NCBI GenBank assembly: GCA_963714205.1
Contig: CAVQNQ010000007.1
Location: 1 to 64,000, forward strand
Length of the DNA: 64,000 nucleotides
Direction: 5' to 3'
Source of the DNA: CAVQNQ01 sp963714205
Lineage (GTDB): Bacteria > Acidobacteriota > Terriglobia > Bryobacterales > Bryobacteraceae
Shown: positions 9,287 through 18,050 of the stretch, piece by piece
How positions within the stretch are numbered: position 1 is the stretch's first letter
Layout: each line of letters begins with the position of its first letter
Translations under genes and position numbers: made by a program
The notes under the pieces: model-generated
Told to the model about the DNA's origin: nothing
Database searches by the model: none
The model's input: the letters and a program-made list of their open reading frames with translations, nothing else

Positions 9287-9364
9287 TGGTCGGGGCGAGT
9301 GGATTCGAACCACCGACCTCCTGGTCCCGAACCAGGCGCTCTAGCCAGGCTGAGCCACGCCCCG
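9287..9364 (-). tRNA. tRNA-Pro (anticodon CGG)
   Basis: On the minus strand the sequence folds as a standard cloverleaf: acceptor stem CGGGGCG pairing with CGCCCCG, a D arm with GCTCAG and TAG, anticodon stem CTGGT/ACCAG around loop TTCGGGA, and T arm GGTTCGAATCC. The anticodon CGG reads the proline codon CCG. Discriminator base A and an encoded CCA (complement of 9287-9289) complete the 3' end. It decodes one of the commonest proline codons of a GC-rich genome. Confidence 0.95.
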
Positions 9365-9476
9365 AAATGCCAAAAGTTGAACGAACCCAGTATACCACCG
9401 TGGCCGGCGCCAAGAACAACCTCGATGCTCCCGCCACGTTCCCACACCCAATGGAGCGTGCCGCCGCGAGTCCTTC

Positions 9477-10616
9477 TCATCCGCCTCCGTTCCGGCCGGC
9501 CGCTCTTCGCCGTTCCACTTGCCCGGCAACCACAAACAGACCGCCTAGGGTAACCGCCAAAACTACAGCCTCCTCCCAAGGGCCGAAACGAGCATCCGGC
9601 CCATGCCCAATGCCTAGAAATGTTAAACAGAAGATCAAGTGCGCCGAGAAGACCTCGAGCGAAACCCTGCCAAGTACCGCCAGCCTTCCGCCCAGCTTGG
9701 AGTCCGCCAGCCGCGAGCCGAAGCGCACCAATAAGATCCCCAGCGCCGCCGCATCGATCAGCCGCAAAATGCCCAGCTTCCACTTATCCACCAGGAGGTC
9801 GAATAGAGCAGGCCCCGTAAGTGCATCGAAACTTGTGTGCCGGCAAACGAATAGAATTACCGCGACGGCCCCGCACAGCGCCAATACCCAATTCGGCCAG
9901 CGCGGCGGAAATCGCGCTTCGCCCAGGGCGAGACCGCCAACCCACAGCAACTGCCAGCCGAACACGTCGAACGCGCCCATTTCCTTCAGCGGAATCGGAA
10001 AACCCCAGTGCGACAGGCCCGCATAAACCCACCCGCGCAAGTTGCATTGTGCCAGGAACCATACGCACGCGCTCGCGGAGAGAACCGTAACCCACCCTTG
10101 CTTTGCAGCCACCCATAAGATCGCCGGGGTCAGCAACATGAACACGATGTAAATGGGCAGAATGTCCAGCAGCGGAGGATTGTAGAGCAGCAACGGCGCC
10201 GCGGCCAGAGCCGCCTTCGGCCTTTCGATGAAGTAGTCCAAAAGGAACTGCAGCGGCACGCGATGCAAGTACACCGCAGCCGGGCCGCAGATTCCGAACG
10301 CCACTCCCAAGAGCACCAGATGGTAGCTGTAGATTCGCCTGGCTCGGTGAAAGAGTCTATTTCGCGCCCCAGCCCGTCCGTACTTCTCCTTGTCGCGTCG
10401 TTGTATCTGCCCGGTCAGCACCGCGGCCAGGAGAATGAAACCTTCAGCCGCCGAGACGTATCCCACCACCTGGTTGGAATAGGCGCTTACCCGCGTGGGC
10501 AGATGCGTCAAGGTCATCCATACGAGCAGAAATCCACGCAGACTGTCGAGCTGCGGGATCCGTCTCGTCCGGAGCGCGGCCGGTACATCCTTTGATTCCA
10601 GCGCCACACATTCCAC
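9477..10616 (-). CDS. OpgC-family membrane acyltransferase-like protein
   Basis: A 379-residue polytopic membrane protein of the OpgC type, whose named member adds succinyl groups to periplasmic glucans. The N-terminal signature is visible: QLDSLRGFLLVWMTLTHLPT followed by VSAAEGFILLAAVLTG, then about nine further hydrophobic segments with YNPPLLDILPIYIVFMLLTP. The start is a GTG at 10616; no strong ribosome-binding site is seen. No glucan synthesis genes (opgG/opgH) are nearby, so the substrate is open; many soil bacteria carry stand-alone copies. It is divergent from the CheB-CheR-kinase gene, with about 340 bases between the two starts. Confidence 0.85.
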   Translation of the reverse strand: MECVALESKDVPAALRTRRIPQLDSLRGFLLVWMTLTHLPTRVSAYSNQVVGYVSAAEGFILLAAVLTGQIQRRDKEKYGRAGARNRLFHRARRIYSYHLVLLGVAFGICGPAAVYLHRVPLQFLLDYFIERPKAALAAAPLLLYNPPLLDILPIYIVFMLLTPAILWVAAKQGWVTVLSASACVWFLAQCNLRGWVYAGLSHWGFPIPLKEMGAFDVFGWQLLWVGGLALGEARFPPRWPNWVLALCGAVAVILFVCRHTSFDALTGPALFDLLVDKWKLGILRLIDAAALGILLVRFGSRLADSKLGGRLAVLGRVSLEVFSAHLIFCLTFLGIGHGPDARFGPWEEAVVLAVTLGGLFVVAGQVERRRAAGRNGGG

Positions 10617-10828
10617 TTCTCTGAGATTCGCAAGACACGCGCCACCGTTGCATCAAAGCAGTAGCCGCGCAGAGTCGGCCATCGGGTCCGTGGAGATTCG
10701 CACGAATTGGTCGATTCCGCGAAAGGAAGTGCGCGCCTTACTCGTCCCCCCGATCTCCCGCTGCCTCCCGGTCTTCGGCGTAAGGCCCCGGAATTCAAAG
10801 CTTTCCCGAAAGTAGACTAGTATGGTCC

Positions 10829-10858
10829 TTGACAGAAGCTCGGCCGAACTTGTACACT
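10829..10858 (+). promoter_or_regulatory. sigma-70-type promoter for the CheB-CheR-kinase gene
   Basis: TTGACA at 10829-10834 and TACACT at 10853-10858 are separated by 18 bases, a good housekeeping promoter match about 100 bases upstream of the ATG at 10960. Its position argues against the earlier in-frame start at 10822. The rest of the 10617-10959 gap shows no gene. Confidence 0.55.
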
Positions 10859-10959
10859 GCTCAACATTACCCATGGCAGCAGCCTTGCTGCCCCCGGGAA
10901 CGGTTGTGATAGGCAACCGCCGTCGGCCGCGGGTACGCATCCGCAACAGAAAGAGGAAC

Positions 10960-13900
10960 ATGAGCCCAGGGGCAAATATACCTATGGTCCCGGTGGTGGG
11001 CATCGGAGCGTCGGCCGGCGGGCTGGAAGCTTTTACTCAGCTGCTGAATCACCTTCCCCTCGATACCGGCTTGGCCTTCGTCCTGATTCAGCACCTCGAT
11101 CCCAACCATGAGAGCATGCTCACCGGGATCCTTTCCCGGGAAACCCAGATGCCCGTCGAAGAGGTGCGGGATGGCGCCACCGTCAAACCCAATCGCGTTT
11201 ATGTGATCCCGCCCAACACCAGCATGACCATCTCCGGCCAGGTGCTGCGGCTCAAGCCCCGCGAGCAGGTTTCGGGCCCGCACATGCCCATCGACCATTT
11301 CCTGCGCTCGCTGGCCGAAAGCTGCAAGAACAAAGCCATTGGGGTGATCCTTTCGGGCACCGGCTCAGATGGCGCTTTGGGCCTCGAGGCCATCAAGGCC
11401 GAAGGCGGCATTGTCTTCGCCCAGGATGCGGAGTCCGCCAAATTCGACAGCATGCCGCTGCGCGCCCTGGCCACGGGTTGCGTCGATCTTGTTTTGCCGC
11501 CGAACCAGATCGCCGGGGAACTGGCGCGCATCGGCCAGCACCCTTACGTGATGCATCCCGACCCGGCGGTTTCCCGCGAAGCTCCCGAAGTCGGCGATGA
11601 GATCCACCAGATCTTCGCTCTGCTCAGGACCGCCAAAGGAGTAGACTTTTCGCTTTACAAACAGACCACCATCGATCGCCGCATCCGCCGCCGCCTCGCC
11701 CTGCAAAAAGTCGCCACGCTGGCGGACTATATCCGCTATCTCCATGACACCCCGGCGGAGCTGGAAGCGCTGTACCACGAGATTCTGATCAAGGTTACAA
11801 GCTTCTTCCGCGACGCGGCGGCCTTCGACGCGCTCAAGGAGAGAGTGATTCCCCACATCCTGGCGAATCTTGTGCCAAACCTGCCGGTCCGCGTGTGGGT
11901 CCCGGGCTGCGCCTCCGGCGAGGAAGCTTACTCCATCGGGATGTGCCTGCTCGAAGCCGCCGCCGGCGCGGGGGTCAGCGTTCCCATACAGATTTTCGCT
12001 TCCGACATCAGCGAGCCCGCCATTGAAAAAGCCCGGGCCGGCGTTTACCTGGAAAACGTGGCCGCCGACATATCGCCCGAGCGCCTGGAACGCTTCTTTA
12101 TCCGCACCGATGGCGGATACCAGGTTGCAAAGCCCCTGCGCGAGCTTTGCATTTTCACGCGGCAGGATCTGATCAACGACCCGCCTTTCTCTAAGCTGGA
12201 TTTGATCAGTTGCCGGAACGTGCTGATCTACATGGGGCCGGTTCAAAAACGGATCCTCCCAATTCTGCACTACGCGCTCAAGCCGAACGGGTACCTGATG
12301 CTGGGAGTCTCGGAGACCGCCCGCGGATTCCCCGAACTGTTTCGGACGGTAGATAAGAAATACAAGATCTACGGCCGGAAGGAGGTCTCGAGAAGGCTGC
12401 ACTTCGATTACGCCGCCGGCGGTTTTCTGCCGGGAGTCCGTCCTGCCGCGAAAAAGACCGTCCTGGCGGACCAGGGCATGTGGAATAGCCGGGAGCTGCA
12501 AAAGAAGGTCGACGTGGTCCTGCTGGCCAGGTTCAGTTCCGCCGGCGTGGTTGTGGATGAGGACATGGAGGTTCTCGAAATCCGCGGCCATGTCGGCCCT
12601 TATCTCGAGTTCGCTCCGGGTAAGGCCAGTCTTAGCCTCTCCAAGATCGCCTGCAACGCCGGATTGGCGGTGGAGATCCGGGCGGCTATCCAGGAAGCCA
12701 AGGAGAAAGCCGAGCCGGTTCGAAAAGAACCCGTTCAGATCGAAAGGGACGGTGAATTCCGCGATATCGGCCTGGAAGTAGTCCCGCTCGAACTCACCGG
12801 CCGCCGCATCTTCCTCGTGTTGTTCGAGGAATTGGCGCAACCCTCCGCGCCCGCGCCCGAGCGGCAGGATCCGGAAGAACGCGTCAACCGCCAGATCATA
12901 AAACTGAAACAGGAGCTGGCTGCCACCCGGAAGCACATGCTGGAGCTGATTGAAGATCAGGAGACTAGCCGCGATGAAAGCCAGAGCGTAGCCGAGGAGA
13001 CACTCTCCACCAACGAAGAATTACAGAGCATCAACGAAGAACTCGAAACCGCCAAGGAAGAGCTTCAGGCCACCAACGAGGAGATGGCCTCCGTCAACGA
13101 CGAGTTGCAGAATCGAAACATCGACCTCCAGCAATCCCGCGATTTTGCGCTGTCCATTGTGAACACCGTTCGGGACCCCCTCCTGGTGCTGGGAATGGAC
13201 TGCCGCGTGATCAGCGCCAACCGCTCCTTCTATGGCATGTTTCACAGTTCGCCGGTGGACACGGAGGGCCGCTCGTTCTTCGATCTGGGAGGCGGCCACT
13301 TCGACACACCCGAGCTGCGAACCCGTTTGGAGAAGGTTCTGCGCTACGAAGAGCCGCTGGAGGATTTCGAGATCGATGACGATTTCGCGAGGATCGGGCC
13401 AAAAGTGTTCCTGTTGAGCGCCAACCGGCTGACGGCTCTCCAGATGGTTCTGCTGACCATCGAGGACGTCACCGCCCGCAGGGTCATGGAAAGAGCCCTG
13501 CGCGCCAGCGAGGAACAACTCCGCCAGGCGCAAAAAATGGAGGCGGTGGGGAGGTTGGCGGGCGGCATCGCCCACGATTTCAATAACCTCCTCACCGTCG
13601 TCATGGGGCACAGCGACATGCTGCTCGGTGATTCCGCTGAGCCGGCCCTGGATCGCCATTCGCTCGACGCCATCCGTGCCGCGGCCGAGAGAGGCGCTTC
13701 CCTCACCCAGCAACTGCTGGCCTTTAGCCGGCGGCAGGTCCTGCAACTGGAGCTGCTGGATCTCGGCGACCTGGTCGCCGAGTTTGAAAGGATGCTCCGG
13801 CGTCTGGTGGGCGAGCATATCGAGCTGGTCGTCAATTGCGCTCCGGCGCTCTGGCGCGTGCGGGCCGATCCGGGGCAGCTCGGGCGCGTCATCATGAACC

Positions 13901-14679
13901 TCGCGCTGAACGCGCGCGACGCCATGCCGCAAGGTGGCACCCTCGCCATGGATCTCGGCAACGTCTACCTGGATGAGGCCGCGGCGGCGGAGCAGAAACT
14001 CTCCCCCGGCTGCTACGTGGTGCTGACGGTCGCCGACACCGGCGTCGGAATCGACGCGCAGACCCTGGCCCACCTCTTCGAGCCGTTTTTCACAACCAAG
14101 AGCAAGGGCGTCGGCACGGGACTCGGTTTGCCCGTGGTCTTCGGGATCGTCGAGCAGAGCGGGGGCGCCATTCGGGTTCATTCCGAAGTGGGGCGGGGAT
14201 CGACCTTCAGGATCTATTTGCCGCGGGTCGAAGAACCCTCGAAAAGCGAAGCTGGGCCGGGCGAACTGCTCAGCGAGGCGCCGCGCGGCACCGAGGTCGT
14301 CTTATTGGTCGAGGACGAAGATGCAGTCCGGAAGCTGGCCCGGGCCATGCTGGAAATGTTCGGTTACACGGTGCTCGAGGCGCGCCACGGCAAAGAGGGC
14401 CTGTCCGTCTGCGAAAACCATGCAGGCCGAATCGATATCCTGGTCACTGACGTTCTGATGCCGGGAATCGGCGGGCGCGAATTGGCCGAGCGCGCGGCCC
14501 TTCTTCGTCCCAAAATGTCGGTTCTTTTCATGTCGGGCCACACCGACGACGCCGTTCTCGACCTGGGCATTAAACTGCGCGGCACGCCTTTTCTTCAGAA
14601 GCCCTTCACCGTTACGCAATTGGCGCGCAAGGTGCGTGCGGTGCTGGACGCCAGAGACGAGGCGTCACGACCTCGATAG
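10960..14679 (+). CDS. CheB-CheR-PAS-histidine kinase-receiver fusion
   Basis: A 1239-residue signalling protein that fuses chemotaxis-type methylesterase and methyltransferase with a hybrid kinase. ATG 10960 is chosen for AGAGGA just upstream. In order: CheB methylesterase (about 8-190) with the triad Ser18 (GASAGG), His45 (IQHLDP) and Asp137 (GTGSDG); CheR (about 200-470) with SAM motif GCASGEEAYSIGM; a region ending in a coiled coil full of NEELQS/NEELET-type repeats (about 640-730); a PAS domain (about 735-845); HisKA with His872 (GGIAHDFNNLL); an HATPase with DTGVGID; and a receiver with Asp1164 (ILVTDVLMPG). Active-site residues look intact. There are no receptors, CheA or CheW genes near, so it probably works outside flagellar chemotaxis. 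Its 3' end overlaps the convergent TetR gene by 15 bases. Confidence 0.95.
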   Translation: MSPGANIPMVPVVGIGASAGGLEAFTQLLNHLPLDTGLAFVLIQHLDPNHESMLTGILSRETQMPVEEVRDGATVKPNRVYVIPPNTSMTISGQVLRLKPREQVSGPHMPIDHFLRSLAESCKNKAIGVILSGTGSDGALGLEAIKAEGGIVFAQDAESAKFDSMPLRALATGCVDLVLPPNQIAGELARIGQHPYVMHPDPAVSREAPEVGDEIHQIFALLRTAKGVDFSLYKQTTIDRRIRRRLALQKVATLADYIRYLHDTPAELEALYHEILIKVTSFFRDAAAFDALKERVIPHILANLVPNLPVRVWVPGCASGEEAYSIGMCLLEAAAGAGVSVPIQIFASDISEPAIEKARAGVYLENVAADISPERLERFFIRTDGGYQVAKPLRELCIFTRQDLINDPPFSKLDLISCRNVLIYMGPVQKRILPILHYALKPNGYLMLGVSETARGFPELFRTVDKKYKIYGRKEVSRRLHFDYAAGGFLPGVRPAAKKTVLADQGMWNSRELQKKVDVVLLARFSSAGVVVDEDMEVLEIRGHVGPYLEFAPGKASLSLSKIACNAGLAVEIRAAIQEAKEKAEPVRKEPVQIERDGEFRDIGLEVVPLELTGRRIFLVLFEELAQPSAPAPERQDPEERVNRQIIKLKQELAATRKHMLELIEDQETSRDESQSVAEETLSTNEELQSINEELETAKEELQATNEEMASVNDELQNRNIDLQQSRDFALSIVNTVRDPLLVLGMDCRVISANRSFYGMFHSSPVDTEGRSFFDLGGGHFDTPELRTRLEKVLRYEEPLEDFEIDDDFARIGPKVFLLSANRLTALQMVLLTIEDVTARRVMERALRASEEQLRQAQKMEAVGRLAGGIAHDFNNLLTVVMGHSDMLLGDSAEPALDRHSLDAIRAAAERGASLTQQLLAFSRRQVLQLELLDLGDLVAEFERMLRRLVGEHIELVVNCAPALWRVRADPGQLGRVIMNLALNARDAMPQGGTLAMDLGNVYLDEAAAAEQKLSPGCYVVLTVADTGVGIDAQTLAHLFEPFFTTKSKGVGTGLGLPVVFGIVEQSGGAIRVHSEVGRGSTFRIYLPRVEEPSKSEAGPGELLSEAPRGTEVVLLVEDEDAVRKLARAMLEMFGYTVLEARHGKEGLSVCENHAGRIDILVTDVLMPGIGGRELAERAALLRPKMSVLFMSGHTDDAVLDLGIKLRGTPFLQKPFTVTQLARKVRAVLDARDEASRPR

Positions 14680-15219
14680 GCCGGCCGTCAGGGCCGCGAC
14701 GCCGTACGATGCGCCCGCGGCCGATTCGAGAGGCTCCAGCAGCCCTTCCGCTTCCAACTCGACCAATCCGTGCAGCAGAGCCCATAGCGCGAAACCGGCC
14801 TCCGAGGCCGCTGGCTGGTCTCCCAGGGACGCCAGCAGGCGCGCCAATCCTTCACGGAAGCCCTCTCTTTCGGCGAGTAACCCCGGCGCCTCGGGATACT
14901 TCTTCATCAACATGGCGTATACGGCCGGGTGCGAGCGGCCATATCGCAGGCATGCGCGGCACGCGCGGCGGATGGCCTCCTCTCCTCGCAGGCGGGCTGC
15001 GGTCTTCTTCAAAACCGCATTGATACCCCGCATTCCCTGGGCCGCCACAGCCGCCTCCAGCATCTTCCGCTTGCGGAAGCGATAGTACAGCGCGTTGGGC
15101 GCCAGCCCCAGTTTCCGGGCGACGGCGCGCACCGAAAGACTCTCCGTTCCTTGTTGTTCAATGATCTCGATTGTGGCGGCGACGATCGCCTCTTCGCTCG
15201 TCTTGGGCGGATTGGCCAT
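14665..15219 (-). CDS. TetR/AcrR-family transcriptional regulator
   Basis: A 184-residue repressor-type protein when started at the ATG at 15219 (MANPPKTSEEAIV); an earlier in-frame start at 15258 adds 13 residues without TetR similarity. The helix-turn-helix lies at about residues 8-55, with TIEIIEQQGTESLSVRAVA and the recognition helix LGLAPNALYYRFRKRK. The C-terminal ligand domain (AVYAMLMKKYPEAP, LWALLHGLVELEAEGLL) resembles the WHG-type TetR group. The gene is convergent with the CheB-CheR-kinase gene and overlaps its end. The downstream neighbour on the same strand is the acyltransferase, 4 kb away, so no target is obvious. Confidence 0.9.
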   Translation of the reverse strand: MANPPKTSEEAIVAATIEIIEQQGTESLSVRAVARKLGLAPNALYYRFRKRKMLEAAVAAQGMRGINAVLKKTAARLRGEEAIRRACRACLRYGRSHPAVYAMLMKKYPEAPGLLAEREGFREGLARLLASLGDQPAASEAGFALWALLHGLVELEAEGLLEPLESAAGASYGVAALTAGLSRS

Positions 15220-15463
15220 CAAACCCGATTTCTGCGGCGATTGCGCCGCTTCACACATTCAGGCCTGTATACCTTAATGACCGGGGGGGCTCGATATACA
15301 GGTCCATCCTGGGATCGGCAAACTGACCAAACGGGAAAACTGGGGCCGTCGGGAGGGTCGGCTGGCTCTTTTCTGAGCCGCCTTACAGTTGCACGTATTC
15401 CGCCCGTTTTGCAACAGCTCAGCCGCAAATCGCGAACCGCTCACCCGCCCGCCGCGCGGTAGA

Positions 15464-16249
15464 ATGCCAATAGGGGGAAACCCATGCCGACTCCTAGGCG
15501 GGTTCTGCATTGCATTGCTCTTCAGCGGCGCGCTTTGTGCGCAGGTGGTCCGAGGCGGTTTCGGCAGCGTACTCCACCCAGGCGGAACCAGCGCCACTAC
15601 CCCTGGATTGACGCGCTTCAATAGCAGCGTGGTCTATCCAGGCGGAGGCGGGCCGTTGGCTGGTCAGAACTTCAGACGGCCCGTCGGCCAGCAGGGATTC
15701 GGGGGGCGGATCGGAGGTTCGGTGATCGCCATCCCCTATGCTTATCCGGTCTACGTGGGCGGCTACGGATATGGCTACGGCTACGGATATGCGCCGGATG
15801 CCGGATACCTGCCGGATGGCTCGTATGGCGCGTATGGCGCTTATCCGCCGGATGCCGCGGGCGCCGCGCCCCAGCAATCCCCGCCATCCAACGTGATCAT
15901 AATCTATCCGCAGCAAGCCCCGCCGCCGGCCATGGCGGGCCCGAACGTACCGGCGCCGGCGGGTGCCATTCCGGGACCTCCGACGGCCTACACGACGCCC
16001 CGAGCGCCCGAGCCGGCGGAAAACTCAACCTCCATTCTCGACCCTTCCCATTACCTGATCGCTTTCAAGGACCACACCATCTATACGGCCGTGGCGTATT
16101 GGGTCGAGGGCGATACGCTGCACTACTTCACGTCGGGAAACACCCATAACCAGGTGTCTCTCGAGCTGGTGGACCGGGCTTTGACGGAGCGGCTGAACCG
16201 GGAATCCGGTGTGGATATGCGGCTGCCGGCTCCCTCTTCCGGGAAGTAG
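15464..16249 (+). CDS. exported Gly/Tyr/Pro-rich protein of unknown function
   Basis: I do not recognise a named family. From the ATG at 15464 the protein has 261 residues with a signal peptide (LLGGFCIALLFSGALCAQ). Its middle is low-complexity: a GYGYGYGYGYAPDAGY block, then GAYGAYPPDA, then Pro/Ala-rich sequence with NVIIIYPQQAPPPA. A compact C-terminal segment (about 195-255) with ILDPSHYLIAFKDHTIYTAV and NQVSLELVDRALTERLNR looks like a small folded domain reading an exported polypeptide anchor or surface module. The longer in-frame start at 15389 adds residues before the signal peptide and is unlikely. It stands alone, converging on guaA nine bases away. Confidence 0.75.
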   Translation: MPIGGNPCRLLGGFCIALLFSGALCAQVVRGGFGSVLHPGGTSATTPGLTRFNSSVVYPGGGGPLAGQNFRRPVGQQGFGGRIGGSVIAIPYAYPVYVGGYGYGYGYGYAPDAGYLPDGSYGAYGAYPPDAAGAAPQQSPPSNVIIIYPQQAPPPAMAGPNVPAPAGAIPGPPTAYTTPRAPEPAENSTSILDPSHYLIAFKDHTIYTAVAYWVEGDTLHYFTSGNTHNQVSLELVDRALTERLNRESGVDMRLPAPSSGK

Positions 16250-16258
16250 CGGCCGGCT

Positions 16259-17994
16259 TCATTCCCATTCGATAGTGGCCGGGGGCTTGTGCGTCAGATC
16301 GTAGAAAACGCCTGCGATTCCCGCCACGCCTAGCAGTTCCGACGACATCCTGCGCAACAGATCCGCTTCCATAGGGACGGATTGCGCGGTCATGCCGTCC
16401 ACGGAATCGACCGGGCGGAGGACCACCGAATCCGGCGCGGCCGCCGTGCCCAGCGGAATCAGAATCACCGGGAATTGCCACACGCGGCGGTCGTAGCCGC
16501 TCTCGTGGGACAACCGGCGCACGATGGCGTCGGCCCGGCGCAGCCGGGCGATGCGCTCGGGCGTCAGCGAAGCGGCGCGCACCTCCAATTCAAGCAGCCG
16601 GCCGGCTAACTCCGCCGGCGCGATCACGCGATTGACGCCCGAGAGCCGGTTGATCAGCTCGGTGGCGCGGCAGTGATTCAGCGCCTCGATGGCCAGCACC
16701 GGCGCATAGCTGCGCGAATCGCCCTGCACGCCCACCGAGTTCACCGGTATGACCACGCCTTCGGGCACGGCCCTCAGCGGCGCATCGAATTCCGAGCACA
16801 GGCAGCGGATCGCCAGGCCGGGGCCGGGAAACGGGTGCCGGTCGAGCAGTTCCGCGGGCAGGCCCAGCTCGCGGCCCACCTCGCGCACCTCGTCCTTGTA
16901 GAACGATTTCAGCGGCTCCACGATGCGCCCGCTTTCGATGAGCCTCTGAATGCCGGCCACGCGGTTGTGATGCGTCTTGATCAGCGACGCCTTGGCCGTC
17001 CCGCCGGATTCGATCGTGTCCGGGTAGATCGTGCCTTGGCCCAGTATCCACCGCTCGTCCAGCAGGCTCCGCGATTCGATGATGCGCTCCTGCACGCCCA
17101 CAAACTCTTCGCCGATGATGTGGCGCTTCCGCTCCGGATCGGTCACCCCGGCCAGCGCCGTCAGAAATTCTTCGGCCGCGTGCTCCACCGCAATCCCGGG
17201 CATGCGGCGGACGAATTCGGTTTCTCCCTCCCGCATCAGCCCGGTATCCACGTAAACTCCGCGCACGCGCCCGGCGCCCAGCGCGCGCACCGCCAGCGTG
17301 AAGGCCACGCTCGAATCCACCCCGCCGCTCACGAAGAAGAAGACGCTGCGCGCGCCGACGCATTCGCGGATCTCCTGTTCGAGCAGCGGCACGCGATGGC
17401 GCGGGTCCCAATCCGGCCGGCAGCCGCATACGCGAAACACGAAGTTGGCCAGATACTCGCGGCCGCGCGTGGTATGCGCCACCTCGGGGTGAAACTGGAC
17501 GCCGTAGAGCCCGCGTTCGGGCGCCGCGATGGCGGCCACGCCGCACGTCGCCGTGCGGCCGGCAACGTGAAAGCCCGCGGGCAGCGAGACCACTGGTCGC
17601 GATGGCTCATCCAGATCTGCTGCTCGCCGGCCAGCCCTTCGAACAGCGGGTCGGAAGCGGAATCCAGATCCAGCGTGGCCAGGCCGTATTCGCCCTTTTC
17701 GCCCTTGCGCACCTCGCCGCCCAGCAGGTGAGCCATGAGCTGCTGGCCGTAGCAGATGCCCAGCACGGGCGCACCCAGGGAAAAAACAGCCGGATCTACC
17801 GTGGGGCTGCCCGGATCGTATACGCTCGAAGGCCCGCCCGAGATGATGATGCCCTTGGCCGAGCCAAGTTGCGCGGCCGGCGTTTCGCTGGCGCGCACCT
17901 CGGCGTACACGCCCAGCTCGCGCACCTTGCGCGAGATGAGGTGACAGTATTGGCCCCCGGCATCCAGGACCACAATCTGCGGCTGGGGATTCAA
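16259..17994 (-). CDS. guaA: GMP synthase [glutamine-hydrolysing] (reading frame interrupted by a one-base loss)
   Basis: GuaA converts XMP to GMP using glutamine and ATP, the last step of de novo GMP synthesis. The glutaminase half starts at ATG 17994 (IVVLDAGGQYCHLISRKVRE) with nucleophile Cys81 in LGICYGQQLMAHLLGG. Near 17592 the frame changes: one frame ends at MSHRDQW and the next resumes with VSLPAGFHVAG and GVQFHPEVAHT, which carries the catalytic His-Glu pair. Adding one G restores the usual DQVVSLPAGF. The ATP-pyrophosphatase motif SGGVDSS, PFPGPGLAIR and the C-terminal KPPATIEWE are intact. Restored length is about 578 residues against about 525 in E. coli; the extra length lies in the C-terminal half. 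As the enzyme is usually needed for growth without guanine, a sequencing error is likely. Confidence 0.92.
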
Positions 17995-18050
17995 ATTCCG
18001 ATGGTAGCACCACCGGTATCCCTGCTTCGGCTGCGCTCTCGGATGTCCGC

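Noticed and set aside
9208..10026. A 272-codon + strand frame covering tRNA-Pro
   Set aside because: It runs through the tRNA and antisense to the OpgC-like gene; composition is that of a shadow frame.
15750..15860. CRISPR-like or tandem DNA repeats around TACGGATATGGC units
   Set aside because: The repeats are coding (Gly-Tyr dipeptides) in the exported protein and lack spacers.
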